Shown: positions 10,093 through 18,796, numbered from the stretch's first letter. The stretch: DNA of 64,000 bases from Erysipelothrix rhusiopathiae (GCF_900637845.1 NZ_LR134439.1:496001-560000), one strand, 5' to 3'. Translations and numbers: made by a program. The notes: a model not told the origin generated them from the letters alone.

Positions 10093-10863
10093 ATGAGTTT
10101 ACAAAAACAAATTTCAATTCATATACATAGTCTTACTTTTATGGAGAAAGAACTTCTCCGTAATCTCTTAGATAATTTTGAATCATTCGAATATAGGTAT
10201 TTTACGATAGAAAATATTGCAGATCGATTTAACGTATCAAAAACAAGTGTTCATCGCTTTACAAAAAAACTGGGTTATGACAGTTTTACATATTTTAAAG
10301 ATGATTTTTTTGGGCGTGTCGTTCAGGATGAGGTTTTTGCATATACACGAATCCCATATGTAGATATGCTTACACATACTTATGAACTGGCAACAAAGAC
10401 CATTACTGATGACATTGTAAAAAAAATGATTAATTCAAAAAGAATTACTATTTATGGAATGGGGATGAGTAATTTTCTTGGAAAGATGTTTCAAATAAAA
10501 TTACAACTTTATGGAAAAACAGCAGAGCAATACGACGATTCTCGTTTTATGAGACTATCAGCACGTGCACTGGTCCCAAAAGAAGATGTATTATTTGTCT
10601 TATCTCGTAGTGGAAGACCGCCTGAAATTGTTGAAGCAGTCGTTGAGGCAAACTTGAGGAAAATTGATATCATACTTATAACTGAAGTTCCAGATTCTCC
10701 AATAGGAATGATGGCTACACATATTATCCAAACATCACAAAGTAAAGATCTAGATAATGATATTGATACAAGATTAAATGCACATATTGCGATGGATCTA
10801 TTAATGGCAAGATTTATTGAGTTTAGAGAGAAAGAAGAAGTTAGTAATGAAGAAAAGTATTAA
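10093..10863 (+). CDS. RpiR/MurR-family transcriptional regulator
   Basis: The 256-residue protein has an N-terminal HTH of the RpiR type (residues about 20-75, with ENIADRFNVSKTSVHRFTKKLGYDSF). It also has a C-terminal SIS sugar-phosphate isomerase-like domain (about 105-235, with YGMGMSNFLGK and LFVLSRSGRPPEIVEAV). Such regulators sense phosphosugars and control sugar or amino-sugar genes. It sits directly after the PTS IIC gene (37 bp) and overlaps the next gene by 17 bp, so it likely regulates this operon through the 11-bp inverted repeat upstream. Confidence 0.9.
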   Translation: MSLQKQISIHIHSLTFMEKELLRNLLDNFESFEYRYFTIENIADRFNVSKTSVHRFTKKLGYDSFTYFKDDFFGRVVQDEVFAYTRIPYVDMLTHTYELATKTITDDIVKKMINSKRITIYGMGMSNFLGKMFQIKLQLYGKTAEQYDDSRFMRLSARALVPKEDVLFVLSRSGRPPEIVEAVVEANLRKIDIILITEVPDSPIGMMATHIIQTSQSKDLDNDIDTRLNAHIAMDLLMARFIEFREKEEVSNEEKY

Positions 10864-12037
10864 AACCCTCGAACGAATTGGAAATGGTTCGAAAAAATGG
10901 GATAAAACCTATATTTCAAAAAGGTTTCAGATAGAGGAACCGACACAGATTTATCCAATGTTTATTGCTGATATGGATTTTCGACATGACGATAGAATTA
11001 TTGAACATTTGAAATCAATAATTGAACAAGATGACTTTGGATATTTCGACGTTACGGATTCATATTACCAGTCAATCGTCACGTGGCATAAAAAAAATCA
11101 TAATATAGCTATTAAGCCTGAGTGGATTATTCCTGCCAATGGTACAATTACATCACTACATTTTGTTATGGATACGCTGAATCAAAAAGGTAATATACTA
11201 TTGATGACACCAGTCTATGGCGTTTTTCAATCTATTGCTGATCGTTTTGGTAAGCGTTTTGAGTTTCCGTTAACATTTGAAGACAATAATTATGATATTG
11301 ATTTTAAGGAGTTAGAGAATACAATTCTAACAAGTTCTATTGATACAATATTGTTTTGTAATCCACATAATCCCTCTGGAAAAGTTTGGTCCTATGAAAC
11401 CGTAGAGTCATTGGTTAATCTTTGTAAGAAATATGATGTGCTTTTGGTATCAGATGAGATTCATGCTGATTTTGTTCATGAAGGATATACCTTTAATTCA
11501 ATTCTTACATTCAGAAATGATTACGACAAAATAGTTGTTAGTACTTCAGCCAATAAAACATTTAATCTATCAGGACTGAATAGTTCCTATTTGATGTGCC
11601 CTGATGAGTCCCTTAGAAATAAAATCCGATCTCATTTTAATCGTTACCATATTTCGATTAATCGTATCGGAATGGAAGCAACACGCATCGCATATGAAGA
11701 AGGTTATAACTGGATGGAGACCGTTAAAGATTGTGTGGTGGCCAACATCTCATGTCTATACAACGTTATTCAGAATACAGACTTACAAGTAATTAAGCCA
11801 GAGTCGGGGTACTTAGTCTGGGTATATTGTCCTCGAATTCAAGATATGGATGCTTATGTGATTGATCTTGCTCAGAGTACAGGAGTGTTGTTGGAGACTG
11901 GATCCCGTTTTGTTGGTAACTATAAACACTGTTTACGAATAAATGTTGCAATGGACACTGAAAGTGTAAACGAAGCAATGAAGAAATTTGTTGAGCATTA
12001 CGTTAACTATGAAGGAGACACAAATGAAATCAATTAG
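10847..12037 (+). CDS. MalY/PatB-type PLP-dependent aminotransferase or C-S lyase
   Basis: This 396-residue fold-type I PLP enzyme resembles MalY/PatB cystathionine beta-lyases. Visible features are YPMFIADMDF near residue 35, NPHNPSGKVW (PLP-contacting Asn and Pro), SDEIHADF (PLP Asp) and STSANKTFNLSGL with the Schiff-base Lys near residue 237. The C-terminal arginine for carboxylate binding is in LRINVAMD. Such enzymes release pyruvate, ammonia and a thiol from cysteine conjugates, or act as aminotransferases. The chosen ATG overlaps the end of the regulator gene; RidA follows with a 14-bp overlap. Confidence 0.85.
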   Translation: MKKSIKTLERIGNGSKKWDKTYISKRFQIEEPTQIYPMFIADMDFRHDDRIIEHLKSIIEQDDFGYFDVTDSYYQSIVTWHKKNHNIAIKPEWIIPANGTITSLHFVMDTLNQKGNILLMTPVYGVFQSIADRFGKRFEFPLTFEDNNYDIDFKELENTILTSSIDTILFCNPHNPSGKVWSYETVESLVNLCKKYDVLLVSDEIHADFVHEGYTFNSILTFRNDYDKIVVSTSANKTFNLSGLNSSYLMCPDESLRNKIRSHFNRYHISINRIGMEATRIAYEEGYNWMETVKDCVVANISCLYNVIQNTDLQVIKPESGYLVWVYCPRIQDMDAYVIDLAQSTGVLLETGSRFVGNYKHCLRINVAMDTESVNEAMKKFVEHYVNYEGDTNEIN

Positions 12038-12401
12038 TACGGAAAATGCACCAAAAGCAATTGGTCCCTATGTGCAAGGAAAAATGTTCGAAGGATTAAT
12101 ATTTACGTCAGGACAACTTGGAATAAATCCCAAAACAAATAAGCTTTGTAATGGTATTGATGCTCAGACTCGTCAAGCTCTTGATAACTTGAGTGCAGTT
12201 CTTTTAGCAGGTGGAAGTAATATGGAATCTGTTATTAAAACAACTGTTTTATTAACGAATATAGATGATTTTAACGTAGTAAATGAAATCTATTCAGATT
12301 CGTTTAGAGGTGTGTTCCCTGCTAGGGTAGCTTATCAGGTAGGAGCACTACCTATGGGCGGGCTAATAGAAATAGAAGCTATCGCAGTACAAGACAAATA
12401 A
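12024..12401 (+). CDS. ridA: RidA family enamine/imine deaminase
   Basis: The 125-residue protein has the RidA/YjgF/UK114 signature: APKAIGPYVQG at the start, IFTSGQLGINP near residue 30 and the FPARVAYQVGALPMGGLIEIEAIA end with the conserved substrate Arg. RidA hydrolyses reactive enamines such as 2-aminoacrylate that leave PLP beta-lyases. Its overlap with the MalY-like gene fits clean-up of that enzyme's product. The ATG follows AAGGAG; an earlier in-frame start at 11988 lies inside the upstream gene and is rejected. Confidence 0.93.
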   Translation: MKSISTENAPKAIGPYVQGKMFEGLIFTSGQLGINPKTNKLCNGIDAQTRQALDNLSAVLLAGGSNMESVIKTTVLLTNIDDFNVVNEIYSDSFRGVFPARVAYQVGALPMGGLIEIEAIAVQDK

Positions 12402-12407
12402 ATCTAA

Positions 12408-12447
12408 GCACCTTGTATTCTTAAATGAAGAATATGAGGTGTTTTTC
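12408..12447 (+). terminator. Intrinsic terminator after ridA
   Basis: CACCTTGTATTCTT (12409-12422) pairs with GAAGAATATGAGGTG (12427-12441) with one small mismatch, followed by TTTTT. Confidence 0.88.
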
Positions 12448-12462
12448 TTATGAAGTGATGTG

Positions 12463-12491
12463 TTGTGATACGCAGTGAAAATCGTTATAAT
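12463..12491 (+). promoter_or_regulatory. Promoter of the serine dehydratase operon
   Basis: TTGTGA (12463-12468) and TATAAT (12486-12491) are 17 bp apart, 20 bp before the sdaAB start codon. Confidence 0.7.
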
Positions 12492-12511
12492 GTGCGTAAG
12501 GAGGGTCCATT

Positions 12512-13183
12512 ATGAGTAGTCAAGATTTTAAGTCGGTATTTGATATTATTGGGCCAGTTATGGCCGGACCAAGCAGTTCTCACACTGCAGGTGCGGCACG
12601 GATTGGAAAGATCGCACGCAGTATTTTTGGAGAATGTCCAGAGCGTGCTAATATTTATTTGTATGAATCGTTTGCGAAAACGTATAAAGGACATGGTACA
12701 AACGTTGCTTTAGCGGGAGGTCTTTTAGGGATGGATCCAGACGATGCGCGCTTGCATGAATCTTTACTTATTGCGCAAGAAGAAGGCATGAAGGTTACCT
12801 TCATTCCATTAGTGGATAAGGTGGATCATCCAAACACAACAAAAATTGTAATGCATAAAGACGGCCGTAAATGCACGGTTGTTGGAATATCCATTGGTGG
12901 TGGAAATGTTAAGATTACCGAAATCAATGGAACTAAAGTTGAAATTGATGGTGGTGTTGCGACAATTCTTATTTTCCATGAAGATTGTCCGGGAATGATT
13001 GCGAAAGTCGCAACCATCTTAAGTGAGATGCATATTAATATTGGATCTATGAAAGTAGATCGCGAAGAAAAAGGCAAGAAAGCCTATATGGTTATTGAAT
13101 TGGATCAAGATGACTTAGAAACTTCACTTGATCGCTTACGATGTGTGGAGAATATTTATGAAGTTCTCTACATTGCGAAATAG
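12512..13183 (+). CDS. sdaAB: L-serine dehydratase, iron-sulfur-dependent, beta subunit
   Basis: The 223-residue subunit works with SdaAA to deaminate L-serine to pyruvate and ammonia. The N-terminal domain carries the family motif GPVMAGPSSSHTAGAARIG near residue 12. The C-terminal part (about 150-223, VATILIFHEDCPGMIAKVATILSE) is an ACT domain, usual for serine control. The alpha subunit gene follows after 8 bp. A good promoter precedes it and an AAGGAGG-like site precedes the ATG. Confidence 0.95.
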   Translation: MSSQDFKSVFDIIGPVMAGPSSSHTAGAARIGKIARSIFGECPERANIYLYESFAKTYKGHGTNVALAGGLLGMDPDDARLHESLLIAQEEGMKVTFIPLVDKVDHPNTTKIVMHKDGRKCTVVGISIGGGNVKITEINGTKVEIDGGVATILIFHEDCPGMIAKVATILSEMHINIGSMKVDREEKGKKAYMVIELDQDDLETSLDRLRCVENIYEVLYIAK

Positions 13184-13191
13184 GGGATATT

Positions 13192-14070
13192 ATGTTTAAA
13201 TCAATCCAAGAATTAGTTGATACAGCCACCAAACGTGGAAGTTTAGCCGAAACAATTATTGAACTTGAAATGATACGTTCTGAAGAATCCCGTGAGGTGA
13301 TTGTAGCGCGTATGGGATCTCAGTTAGACGTAATGAAGCGTACGATTGAACAGGGGAAACGTGGTGTAAAATCCACAACAGGTTTAACAGGTGGCGATGC
13401 TACAAAGATTTCTGAATATATTAATCGTGGTGAATCGATTTGTGGACCTACGGTCATGACTGCTGTTCAAAATGCGGTAGGAACCAATGAAGTGAATGCT
13501 GCGATGGGAATTATCTGTGCAACACCTACTGCCGGAAGTGCAGGTGTTGTACCGGGAGTATTATCCGCAATATCAGAGCGATATAACTTGACCCGAGAGC
13601 AGGAAATTAATTTCTTGTTTGTAGCTGGAGGGTTTGGTTTGGTGGTTGCGAATAATGCTTCTATTTCGGGAGCTACGGGAGGATGCCAAGCAGAGATTGG
13701 TAGTGCGAGTGCAATGGCAAGTGCTGCAGTTGTGGATGTTTTAGGTGGAAGTCCGAAGATGTGTGCTCATGCTTTTGCGATGACCATTAAAAATATGCTG
13801 GGTCTTATTTGTGATCCCGTTGCAGGTCTTGTGGAAGTACCCTGTGTTAAACGGAATGCCTTAGGAGCATCCCAAGCTTTAGTTTCTGCGGATATGGCTC
13901 TTGCAGGTGTTGAGAGTGCACTCACCCCCGATTCGGTTGTGGAAGCAATGTATAAAGTAGGGAAAGAGTTACCGAGTAAATTCCGAGAAACCGGAGAAGG
14001 TGGTCTTGCCGACACGATTGAAGGTAGAGCGCTTGCGGAATCAATATTTGGAAACGAAAAGACTGAATAA
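13192..14070 (+). CDS. sdaAA: L-serine dehydratase, iron-sulfur-dependent, alpha subunit
   Basis: This 292-residue catalytic subunit binds the [4Fe-4S] cluster. Family motifs visible are IICATPTAGSAGVVPGVL, SGATGGCQAEIG and MGLICDPVAG-like NMLGLICDPVAGLVEVPC, which include the cluster cysteines. Length is normal. It is translated from a weak site 8 bp after sdaAB. The stop codon is inside the loop of its own terminator hairpin. Confidence 0.95.
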   Translation: MFKSIQELVDTATKRGSLAETIIELEMIRSEESREVIVARMGSQLDVMKRTIEQGKRGVKSTTGLTGGDATKISEYINRGESICGPTVMTAVQNAVGTNEVNAAMGIICATPTAGSAGVVPGVLSAISERYNLTREQEINFLFVAGGFGLVVANNASISGATGGCQAEIGSASAMASAAVVDVLGGSPKMCAHAFAMTIKNMLGLICDPVAGLVEVPCVKRNALGASQALVSADMALAGVESALTPDSVVEAMYKVGKELPSKFRETGEGGLADTIEGRALAESIFGNEKTE

Positions 14071-14084
14071 TCAGTCTTTTTTTT
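14061..14084 (+). terminator. Intrinsic terminator overlapping the sdaAA stop
   Basis: GACTGA (14061-14066) pairs with TCAGTC (14071-14076), then a run of eight T. The stop TAA is in the loop. Confidence 0.85.
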
Positions 14085-14176
14085 CATTAAGCACAAAAAT
14101 ACACCTGTTTAGGTCGTATGAGCACTATTGTATATAAAAATTTGGTAGGATACCCTTATATTCTAAGGAGAAGATG

Positions 14177-14932
14177 ATGATTCAAATTAAAAATTTACAG
14201 GATAACAGTAATATTGTGGAAGTAGCTTCCATGGGATGCTTTAAAGTATTGGAATACCAAAAAGACTTAAGTGTTAATGCAGAAAGTGCAATTGCAGCAT
14301 ACTATGCATCCGAAATGAATATACGTAAACGTCAAGTCTATATTCAACTTCAAAATCAAGCCGTTACGGTGAGTGCCGGTGCCATGCAATGGTCTGCAGG
14401 TGATGTGAAAATGGGGGCAGACGTAAAAGGTGTTGGTGATTTTATTGGGAAAGCAATCAAAGGTTCTGTAACCAAAGAATCTGCAGCAAAACCTCGCTAT
14501 TCAGGAATAGGATATGTGATGTTAGAACCTACATACAAACACATCTTGCTTGAACGTGTAGAAGATTGGGGTAAGATTGTGCTTGAAGACGGCTTATTCC
14601 TAGCCTGCGATTCAGATATCAAACAAAAAGTAGTATCACGTGGTAATTTCTCATCAGCAATGATGGGTGGCGAAGGTCTATTCAACCTTGCGTTAGAAGG
14701 TCACGGAGTAGCCGTTCTTGAAAGTCCAGTTCCACGAGAAGAACTGATTGTTGTGGAACTTCAAGATGATGAAATTCGAATCGATGGAAACTTTGCGATT
14801 GCTTGGTCAGGATCATTGGAATTCCGTGTAGAAAAATCAACAAAAAGCTTAATGGGTTCTGCTGTTTCGGGAGAAGGATTTGTGAATGTATATCGTGGTA
14901 CAGGTAAAGTATTACTTGCACCGATTGCCTAA
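14177..14932 (+). CDS. AIM24 family protein
   Basis: The 251-residue protein belongs to the AIM24/DUF124 family, all-beta proteins of unclear function. It shows AIM24-type stretches such as AGAMQWSAGDVKM near residue 73, RYSGIGYVMLEPTY, GGEGLFNLALEGHGVAVLESP and a C-terminal GSAVSGEGFVNVYRGTGKV. The start follows AAGGAGAAG with two adjacent ATGs (14174 and 14177); the second is better spaced. It is monocistronic, with a terminator directly at its stop. Confidence 0.85.
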   Translation: MIQIKNLQDNSNIVEVASMGCFKVLEYQKDLSVNAESAIAAYYASEMNIRKRQVYIQLQNQAVTVSAGAMQWSAGDVKMGADVKGVGDFIGKAIKGSVTKESAAKPRYSGIGYVMLEPTYKHILLERVEDWGKIVLEDGLFLACDSDIKQKVVSRGNFSSAMMGGEGLFNLALEGHGVAVLESPVPREELIVVELQDDEIRIDGNFAIAWSGSLEFRVEKSTKSLMGSAVSGEGFVNVYRGTGKVLLAPIA

Positions 14933-14955
14933 AAGAGTCATTGACTCTTTTTTTT
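14932..14955 (+). terminator. Intrinsic terminator after the AIM24 gene
   Basis: AAAGAGTCA (14932-14940) pairs with TGACTCTTT (14942-14950), followed by a T run; the inner pairs must open to form a loop. Confidence 0.8.
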
Positions 14956-15039
14956 GTATCCTTTGTGTACATATTGATAACGGACGCTACCTAAAAACCT
15001 ATCATTATGGTATATTTTCATTAGAAAAGAGGTGATGTG

Positions 15040-16464
15040 ATGAATTCGAATAAAAAAAGTCTAAATATTCAGATAGAACCTACAATGGAAAAGGATTTAA
15101 AAAACCTCCAGCAGTTATGGTCGGACCCTAAAATAATGTATCACGTGGGTTTTGAAGAGGGATTGGTGATGGATGATGAAGCGATGTCCACCTGGCATAA
15201 ACAGATTAACGCGAACCCAAACACGTTTCATTTTAGTGTTTACCAAAATACGGAATATGTTGGTGAACTTTTTTATCGTGTTGTGAAATCATACGCGCAG
15301 CTTGATATTAAATTGTATCATCGTTTCCATTTAGGTGGGTATGCACTCAGTTGGTTGATTCATCACGTTTTAAAGAACACCTCTTGCACAAATCTTTATG
15401 TCGATCCAAGTCTAGATAATCACATCGCGATTCATTTGTATAAATCACTTGGTTTTATTGAAGTTGATCCTCCTGAAGGATATCGACCAAGTCAAATGGT
15501 TCTTGAACTTAGATGGGAACGCTTTAAACCAAATCAATTATTTTTAGAATCAATCATTAAGTTAAGACCCTTCCGCCATGTGGATTTACCGAGAGTATGG
15601 GAGTTATCTGCAAAGGAAGCACATTATGCATGGTGTGAACTGGATGCACCTTATTTTGAGGAATACCAACAAATGTCTCTTCGTGAATTTATTGAAAATG
15701 AAGCGCCTTTCTATCTCAACAATCCAAGATCCCTGGTGATTCTCTACGATGATGTTATTATTGGTCGTGCTTCGCTTTATTGGCAAGATCAACGAACCCG
15801 TTGGATGAATAGTGGTTTTGATATTTTTGATGAAAGGTATTGGTCAAAAGGAATTGGAACTGTAGTAATGAAACAATTGATTCAAGAAGCATTTATGTAT
15901 TATGAAATAGAACGCATTGGCTTTGTAACATGGTCTGGGAATGCGGGAATGCAACGCATTGGCGACAAATTAGGATTGAAGCGTGAAGCAGTTATCCAGA
16001 AGGCACGGTATTATAAAGGTGTCTACTATGATTCAGTATCATATGGTATAACCCGTACGCAATGGGCTTTAAGAAGTCACGAATTATATCGAGCTACTGA
16101 CTGGTCGATTTATCAAATTCCTGAAGTCATAACGCATCTCCAAAATGATTTTCAGTCTTCAACACTTACCGAGGATCAAGGTCTTATCACTGTAGGATCA
16201 CCTCAAGCATACCTAGGTTTTCTAGTTTATGAAATTGATGGTGAAACAAGTCTTAAAATTCATCAAATTGAAACACTAATAACTTCAACCGATTCAGTTT
16301 TAATTCAAATTATGCTAGATTGTGTCGAACAGATTGCAATACGCCGACAAATTCCTTATATTATTATAGAATCGTCGTTTAAGAAGGAACTAGAAGGTTT
16401 TATGCTGCTTAAAACAGAAGGTTTATTCATTAAAACGATGCATTACATTGAACCAAGGAGTTAA
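15040..16464 (+). CDS. Tandem GNAT-fold acetyltransferase
   Basis: The 474-residue protein has two GNAT acetyltransferase domains. The first covers about residues 8-165 (end of the fold at LYKSLGFIEVDPPEGY). The second is RimJ-like, about 170-345 (FDERYWSKGIGTVVMKQLIQEAF, the acetyl-CoA loop, and LGLKREAVIQKARYYKG). A C-terminal 130 residues resemble half of another GNAT unit but lack a clear acetyl-CoA motif. The first domain also has a poor acetyl-CoA motif. Substrate unknown. ATG follows AGAGGTG; an upstream GTG at 15037 is less well spaced. The receiver-like gene follows 4 bp after its stop. Confidence 0.8.
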   Translation: MNSNKKSLNIQIEPTMEKDLKNLQQLWSDPKIMYHVGFEEGLVMDDEAMSTWHKQINANPNTFHFSVYQNTEYVGELFYRVVKSYAQLDIKLYHRFHLGGYALSWLIHHVLKNTSCTNLYVDPSLDNHIAIHLYKSLGFIEVDPPEGYRPSQMVLELRWERFKPNQLFLESIIKLRPFRHVDLPRVWELSAKEAHYAWCELDAPYFEEYQQMSLREFIENEAPFYLNNPRSLVILYDDVIIGRASLYWQDQRTRWMNSGFDIFDERYWSKGIGTVVMKQLIQEAFMYYEIERIGFVTWSGNAGMQRIGDKLGLKREAVIQKARYYKGVYYDSVSYGITRTQWALRSHELYRATDWSIYQIPEVITHLQNDFQSSTLTEDQGLITVGSPQAYLGFLVYEIDGETSLKIHQIETLITSTDSVLIQIMLDCVEQIAIRRQIPYIIIESSFKKELEGFMLLKTEGLFIKTMHYIEPRS

Positions 16465-16468
16465 AGAC

Positions 16469-16822
16469 ATGTATACAATCACGATTATTAGTCATCATCA
16501 GGATCTTGATATTTTGGATTATCTAGATCCGACATGGTGTGTGAAATACGTACATACGTTTCCACTTCAGTCAGAGGATACGGATTGTTTTTTAGTTGAT
16601 ATTGACTATTGTGATCATGATGGTGCAGCATTAATTTCGTGGCTCAATCAAAATTACCACAAACCCATCGTCATCTTAACAACACGATATCGTCCGAAGC
16701 GCACCTTAGAACTTTTAGTTCAAGGGGCACAAGATTATTTGGTTGAACCTTACAATTGTGAGATTGCAAGCCAACGTATCACAACATTAATTGAAGCTTA
16801 TGAGAAAAGAAAACACATCTAA
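16469..16822 (+). CDS. Stand-alone receiver-like domain, degenerate
   Basis: This 117-residue protein fits a CheY-like receiver fold. CFLVDIDYCDHDG near residue 45 aligns with the phosphoacceptor strand, ILTTRYRPK with the Thr strand, and GAQDYLVEPYN with the final lysine motif. The normally invariant Lys is Glu here (VEP instead of TKP), and the N-terminal acidic pair is missing (ISHHQDLDI), so normal phosphorylation is doubtful. There is no output domain. It lies 4 bp after the tandem GNAT gene with AAGGAG upstream, suggesting a joint role. Start at the TTG 16448 is rejected. Confidence 0.65.
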   Translation: MYTITIISHHQDLDILDYLDPTWCVKYVHTFPLQSEDTDCFLVDIDYCDHDGAALISWLNQNYHKPIVILTTRYRPKRTLELLVQGAQDYLVEPYNCEIASQRITTLIEAYEKRKHI

Positions 16823-16842
16823 CGATGTATTTTCTTTTCTTT
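16806..16842 (+). terminator. Intrinsic terminator after the receiver-like gene
   Basis: AAGAAAACACATC pairs with GATGTATTTTCTT around TAAC; the stop codon is in the loop. The hairpin core CATCTAACGATG recurs at 17750-17761. Confidence 0.8.
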
Positions 16843-16970
16843 CGGTCGCTTTTGTGTGAACTTAAGATTATCGTGTGTATAATTAGATCAGGGGACCTAT
16901 TTAATAAGGTTTGATTTACGTTTTTTAGCAATGGATATTAGTTCAAAAAAATTACATTAAGGGGATAGAG

Positions 16971-17738
16971 ATGAAGAAAATTATAGTTTTATTAACAATG
17001 ATTTTAATATTAACAGGATGTGGATCTAAGTCAATTGATGTCACGTTTAAAAGTGACGAACCAAAAATGATTGGAGATTTAACTGGAAAAGTTCTCAACA
17101 CATCAGAAGAGACTTGGAAAGATGGTATTCCAACATTCGATGAAGAATATTTACCGTTTTTCTTGGGTTGGATGTATAACGATGAAGTTATTAATATTGA
17201 ATCGTTTAATTTTGATGAGTTAAAGAAAGATGTAGTCTTAGTAGCTAAATGGGATGAAGAAGCACTTCAAAAATCTGTAAAAGATAAAGAAGAAAAAGAG
17301 AAAATTGAAAAAGAAAAACGTTTAGCTAAAGAACGTGAAGAAGCAGCAATTAAAGCCAAAGAAAAAGAGCAAGAGAATGAGGAAAAGGCTGATGAATTCA
17401 TTAGTATGGCAAGTGCTATGTTGGAAAAAAACTTTGAAGGAAGAGCAACGCATGATGTTTATAAAGAAACTCTTGAAGGAAAAAAAATAATCAAAATTAG
17501 AATGAATGTTACAGATTCTGATACAATTGATGCCTTCGCATATAATATTACTAAAGGAATGTTTAAGGATGAGATGAAATATTTCATGAAAAACCTAAAA
17601 AATATGGAACGCGAAATGGTTTCTGCGAATAAATCGGACCGTAAAATCGTTTACATAATTAACAATCCTGCTAATGAAGATAGTATGTTGTATTTTAGTG
17701 TAGATGGCATTACAAGTGAGAGTTTATTTCAAGAATAA
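16971..17738 (+). CDS. Lipoprotein with InlB-type repeat and charged coiled coil
   Basis: The 255-residue protein starts with a lipoprotein signal peptide; the lipobox LTGC puts the lipidated Cys at residue 17. Residues about 50-88 (IPTFDEEYLPFFLGWMYND to LVAKWD) fit one InlB B-repeat/Listeria-Bacteroides unit (GW...FxxxxLxAKW pattern). Residues 92-140 are almost all Lys/Glu/Ala, a coiled coil. The C-terminal 110 residues are a mixed domain I do not recognise. It is probably anchored to the outer face of the membrane. A TATAAT at 16878-16883 may drive it, leaving an 87-bp leader. Confidence 0.75.
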   Translation: MKKIIVLLTMILILTGCGSKSIDVTFKSDEPKMIGDLTGKVLNTSEETWKDGIPTFDEEYLPFFLGWMYNDEVINIESFNFDELKKDVVLVAKWDEEALQKSVKDKEEKEKIEKEKRLAKEREEAAIKAKEKEQENEEKADEFISMASAMLEKNFEGRATHDVYKETLEGKKIIKIRMNVTDSDTIDAFAYNITKGMFKDEMKYFMKNLKNMEREMVSANKSDRKIVYIINNPANEDSMLYFSVDGITSESLFQE

Positions 17739-17769
17739 GAAAAAAAAACATCTAACGATGTGTTTTCTT
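17739..17769. terminator. Bidirectional terminator between lipoprotein and panE-like gene
   Basis: AAGAAAAAAAAACATC and GATGTGTTTTCTTT form the arms around TAAC. It serves the lipoprotein gene and the convergent reductase gene, whose stop codon lies in it. Confidence 0.8.
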
Positions 17770-18687
17770 TACGCTTTCTTTAGCGTGAATCATATGAGTA
17801 ATTGCCAAACATACGGGGGTAGCGATACCATGTTTCGTTCCAAGACGTGCAATGGCACCGTTGAGATAGTCAATCTCTGTTTTGCGTCCTGCAGCCATAT
17901 CTTGATATAGGGAAGGATAATGATTGCCAGCCTTTTGAGGGTCGTATACAGCTTCGATTTTTGATACCAAGGCATCTTTATCAAGCACAATTCCTTCTGC
18001 ATTCGCAACCGCAATTACTTCATCGACCACAAGTTCAGTGAGGATGCGATTGTTTTCATAATGTCCATACTCTGCAACATTACAGTCAATCAGTGTACAG
18101 TATGTATTCAGTACGGAATTCAAAGCAACTTTATTCCATATTGATTGTTTTACATCATCACTGTAAATAACATTGAGACCTGCTTGGTTTAAAGTCTCTA
18201 GGAGTCTTTCATTAAATAATGATGGGATTTGATGAACTTGTTGGAGTTCGATAGCACCGGTTCCCACAGCATCAACGATTCCTGGACCACCAAGACCTGA
18301 AGTCCATACCGTAACACCTAAAAAGATATTCTCTTTGGGAACATAACGTTCGATCACCTCTACATTACCCAATCCATTCAGTAAACAGATAACACGTGTT
18401 GTATCTGTAATTACGTGTTGTATGTCTTGCATCATGGGATCAAGATGCATCGCCTTGGTAAAGACAAACACAAGGTCAAAGGTTCCTTCGACTTGTTTTG
18501 GTGAAACGGCGGGAATATGAACAAACCCTTCATCAACACCATCAATAATCATCTTGAGTCCATGTTCGTTGATTGCGTCTCGATGTGCTTGCCATCCATC
18601 CGCAAAAACAATGTCATTACCACTACGGTGCAATAAGGCACCAAAACGAGCACCCATGGCACCCGCACCTGCAAATAATATTTTCAT
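17752..18687 (-). CDS. Ketopantoate reductase family (PanE/ApbA-like) oxidoreductase
   Basis: The 311-residue NADP-dependent enzyme matches 2-dehydropantoate 2-reductase. The GAGAMGARFGALLHRSG dinucleotide motif is at residue 7, with CLLNGLGN near residue 100, VWNKVALNSVLNT-like IWNKVALNSVLNT near residue 190 (catalytic Lys), and NHYPSLYQDMAAGRKTEIDYLNG near residue 255. All key residues for the PanE reaction are visible. No panB or panC is nearby, so a related 2-hydroxyacid substrate is possible. AAAGGAGATT precedes the start. Confidence 0.85.
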   Translation of the reverse strand: MKILFAGAGAMGARFGALLHRSGNDIVFADGWQAHRDAINEHGLKMIIDGVDEGFVHIPAVSPKQVEGTFDLVFVFTKAMHLDPMMQDIQHVITDTTRVICLLNGLGNVEVIERYVPKENIFLGVTVWTSGLGGPGIVDAVGTGAIELQQVHQIPSLFNERLLETLNQAGLNVIYSDDVKQSIWNKVALNSVLNTYCTLIDCNVAEYGHYENNRILTELVVDEVIAVANAEGIVLDKDALVSKIEAVYDPQKAGNHYPSLYQDMAAGRKTEIDYLNGAIARLGTKHGIATPVCLAITHMIHAKESVKKTHR

Positions 18688-18756
18688 TACAATCTCCTTT
18701 TTATTTCACAAGTATTGTATCATCATCCAGGAAATTAAGAATGAGGTGTGCACATA

Positions 18757-18785
18757 AAAAGCAGCCGACGGACTCAGCTGCTTTT
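18757..18785. terminator. Terminator for the AraC-type gene
   Basis: AAAAGCAGC (18757-18765) pairs with GCTGCTTTT (18777-18785); on the minus strand it ends in a T run downstream of the AraC-type gene. Confidence 0.85.
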
Positions 18786-18796
18786 CAAAATAAGGA

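Noticed and set aside
16855-16883. Promoter before the lipoprotein gene
   Set aside because: TATAAT is good but no convincing -35 at the right distance; not listed as a feature.
16860-16970. Riboswitch in the lipoprotein leader
   Set aside because: Only a short GACCTTATT/AATAAGGTT hairpin is visible; no known aptamer core and no terminator or anti-terminator pair.
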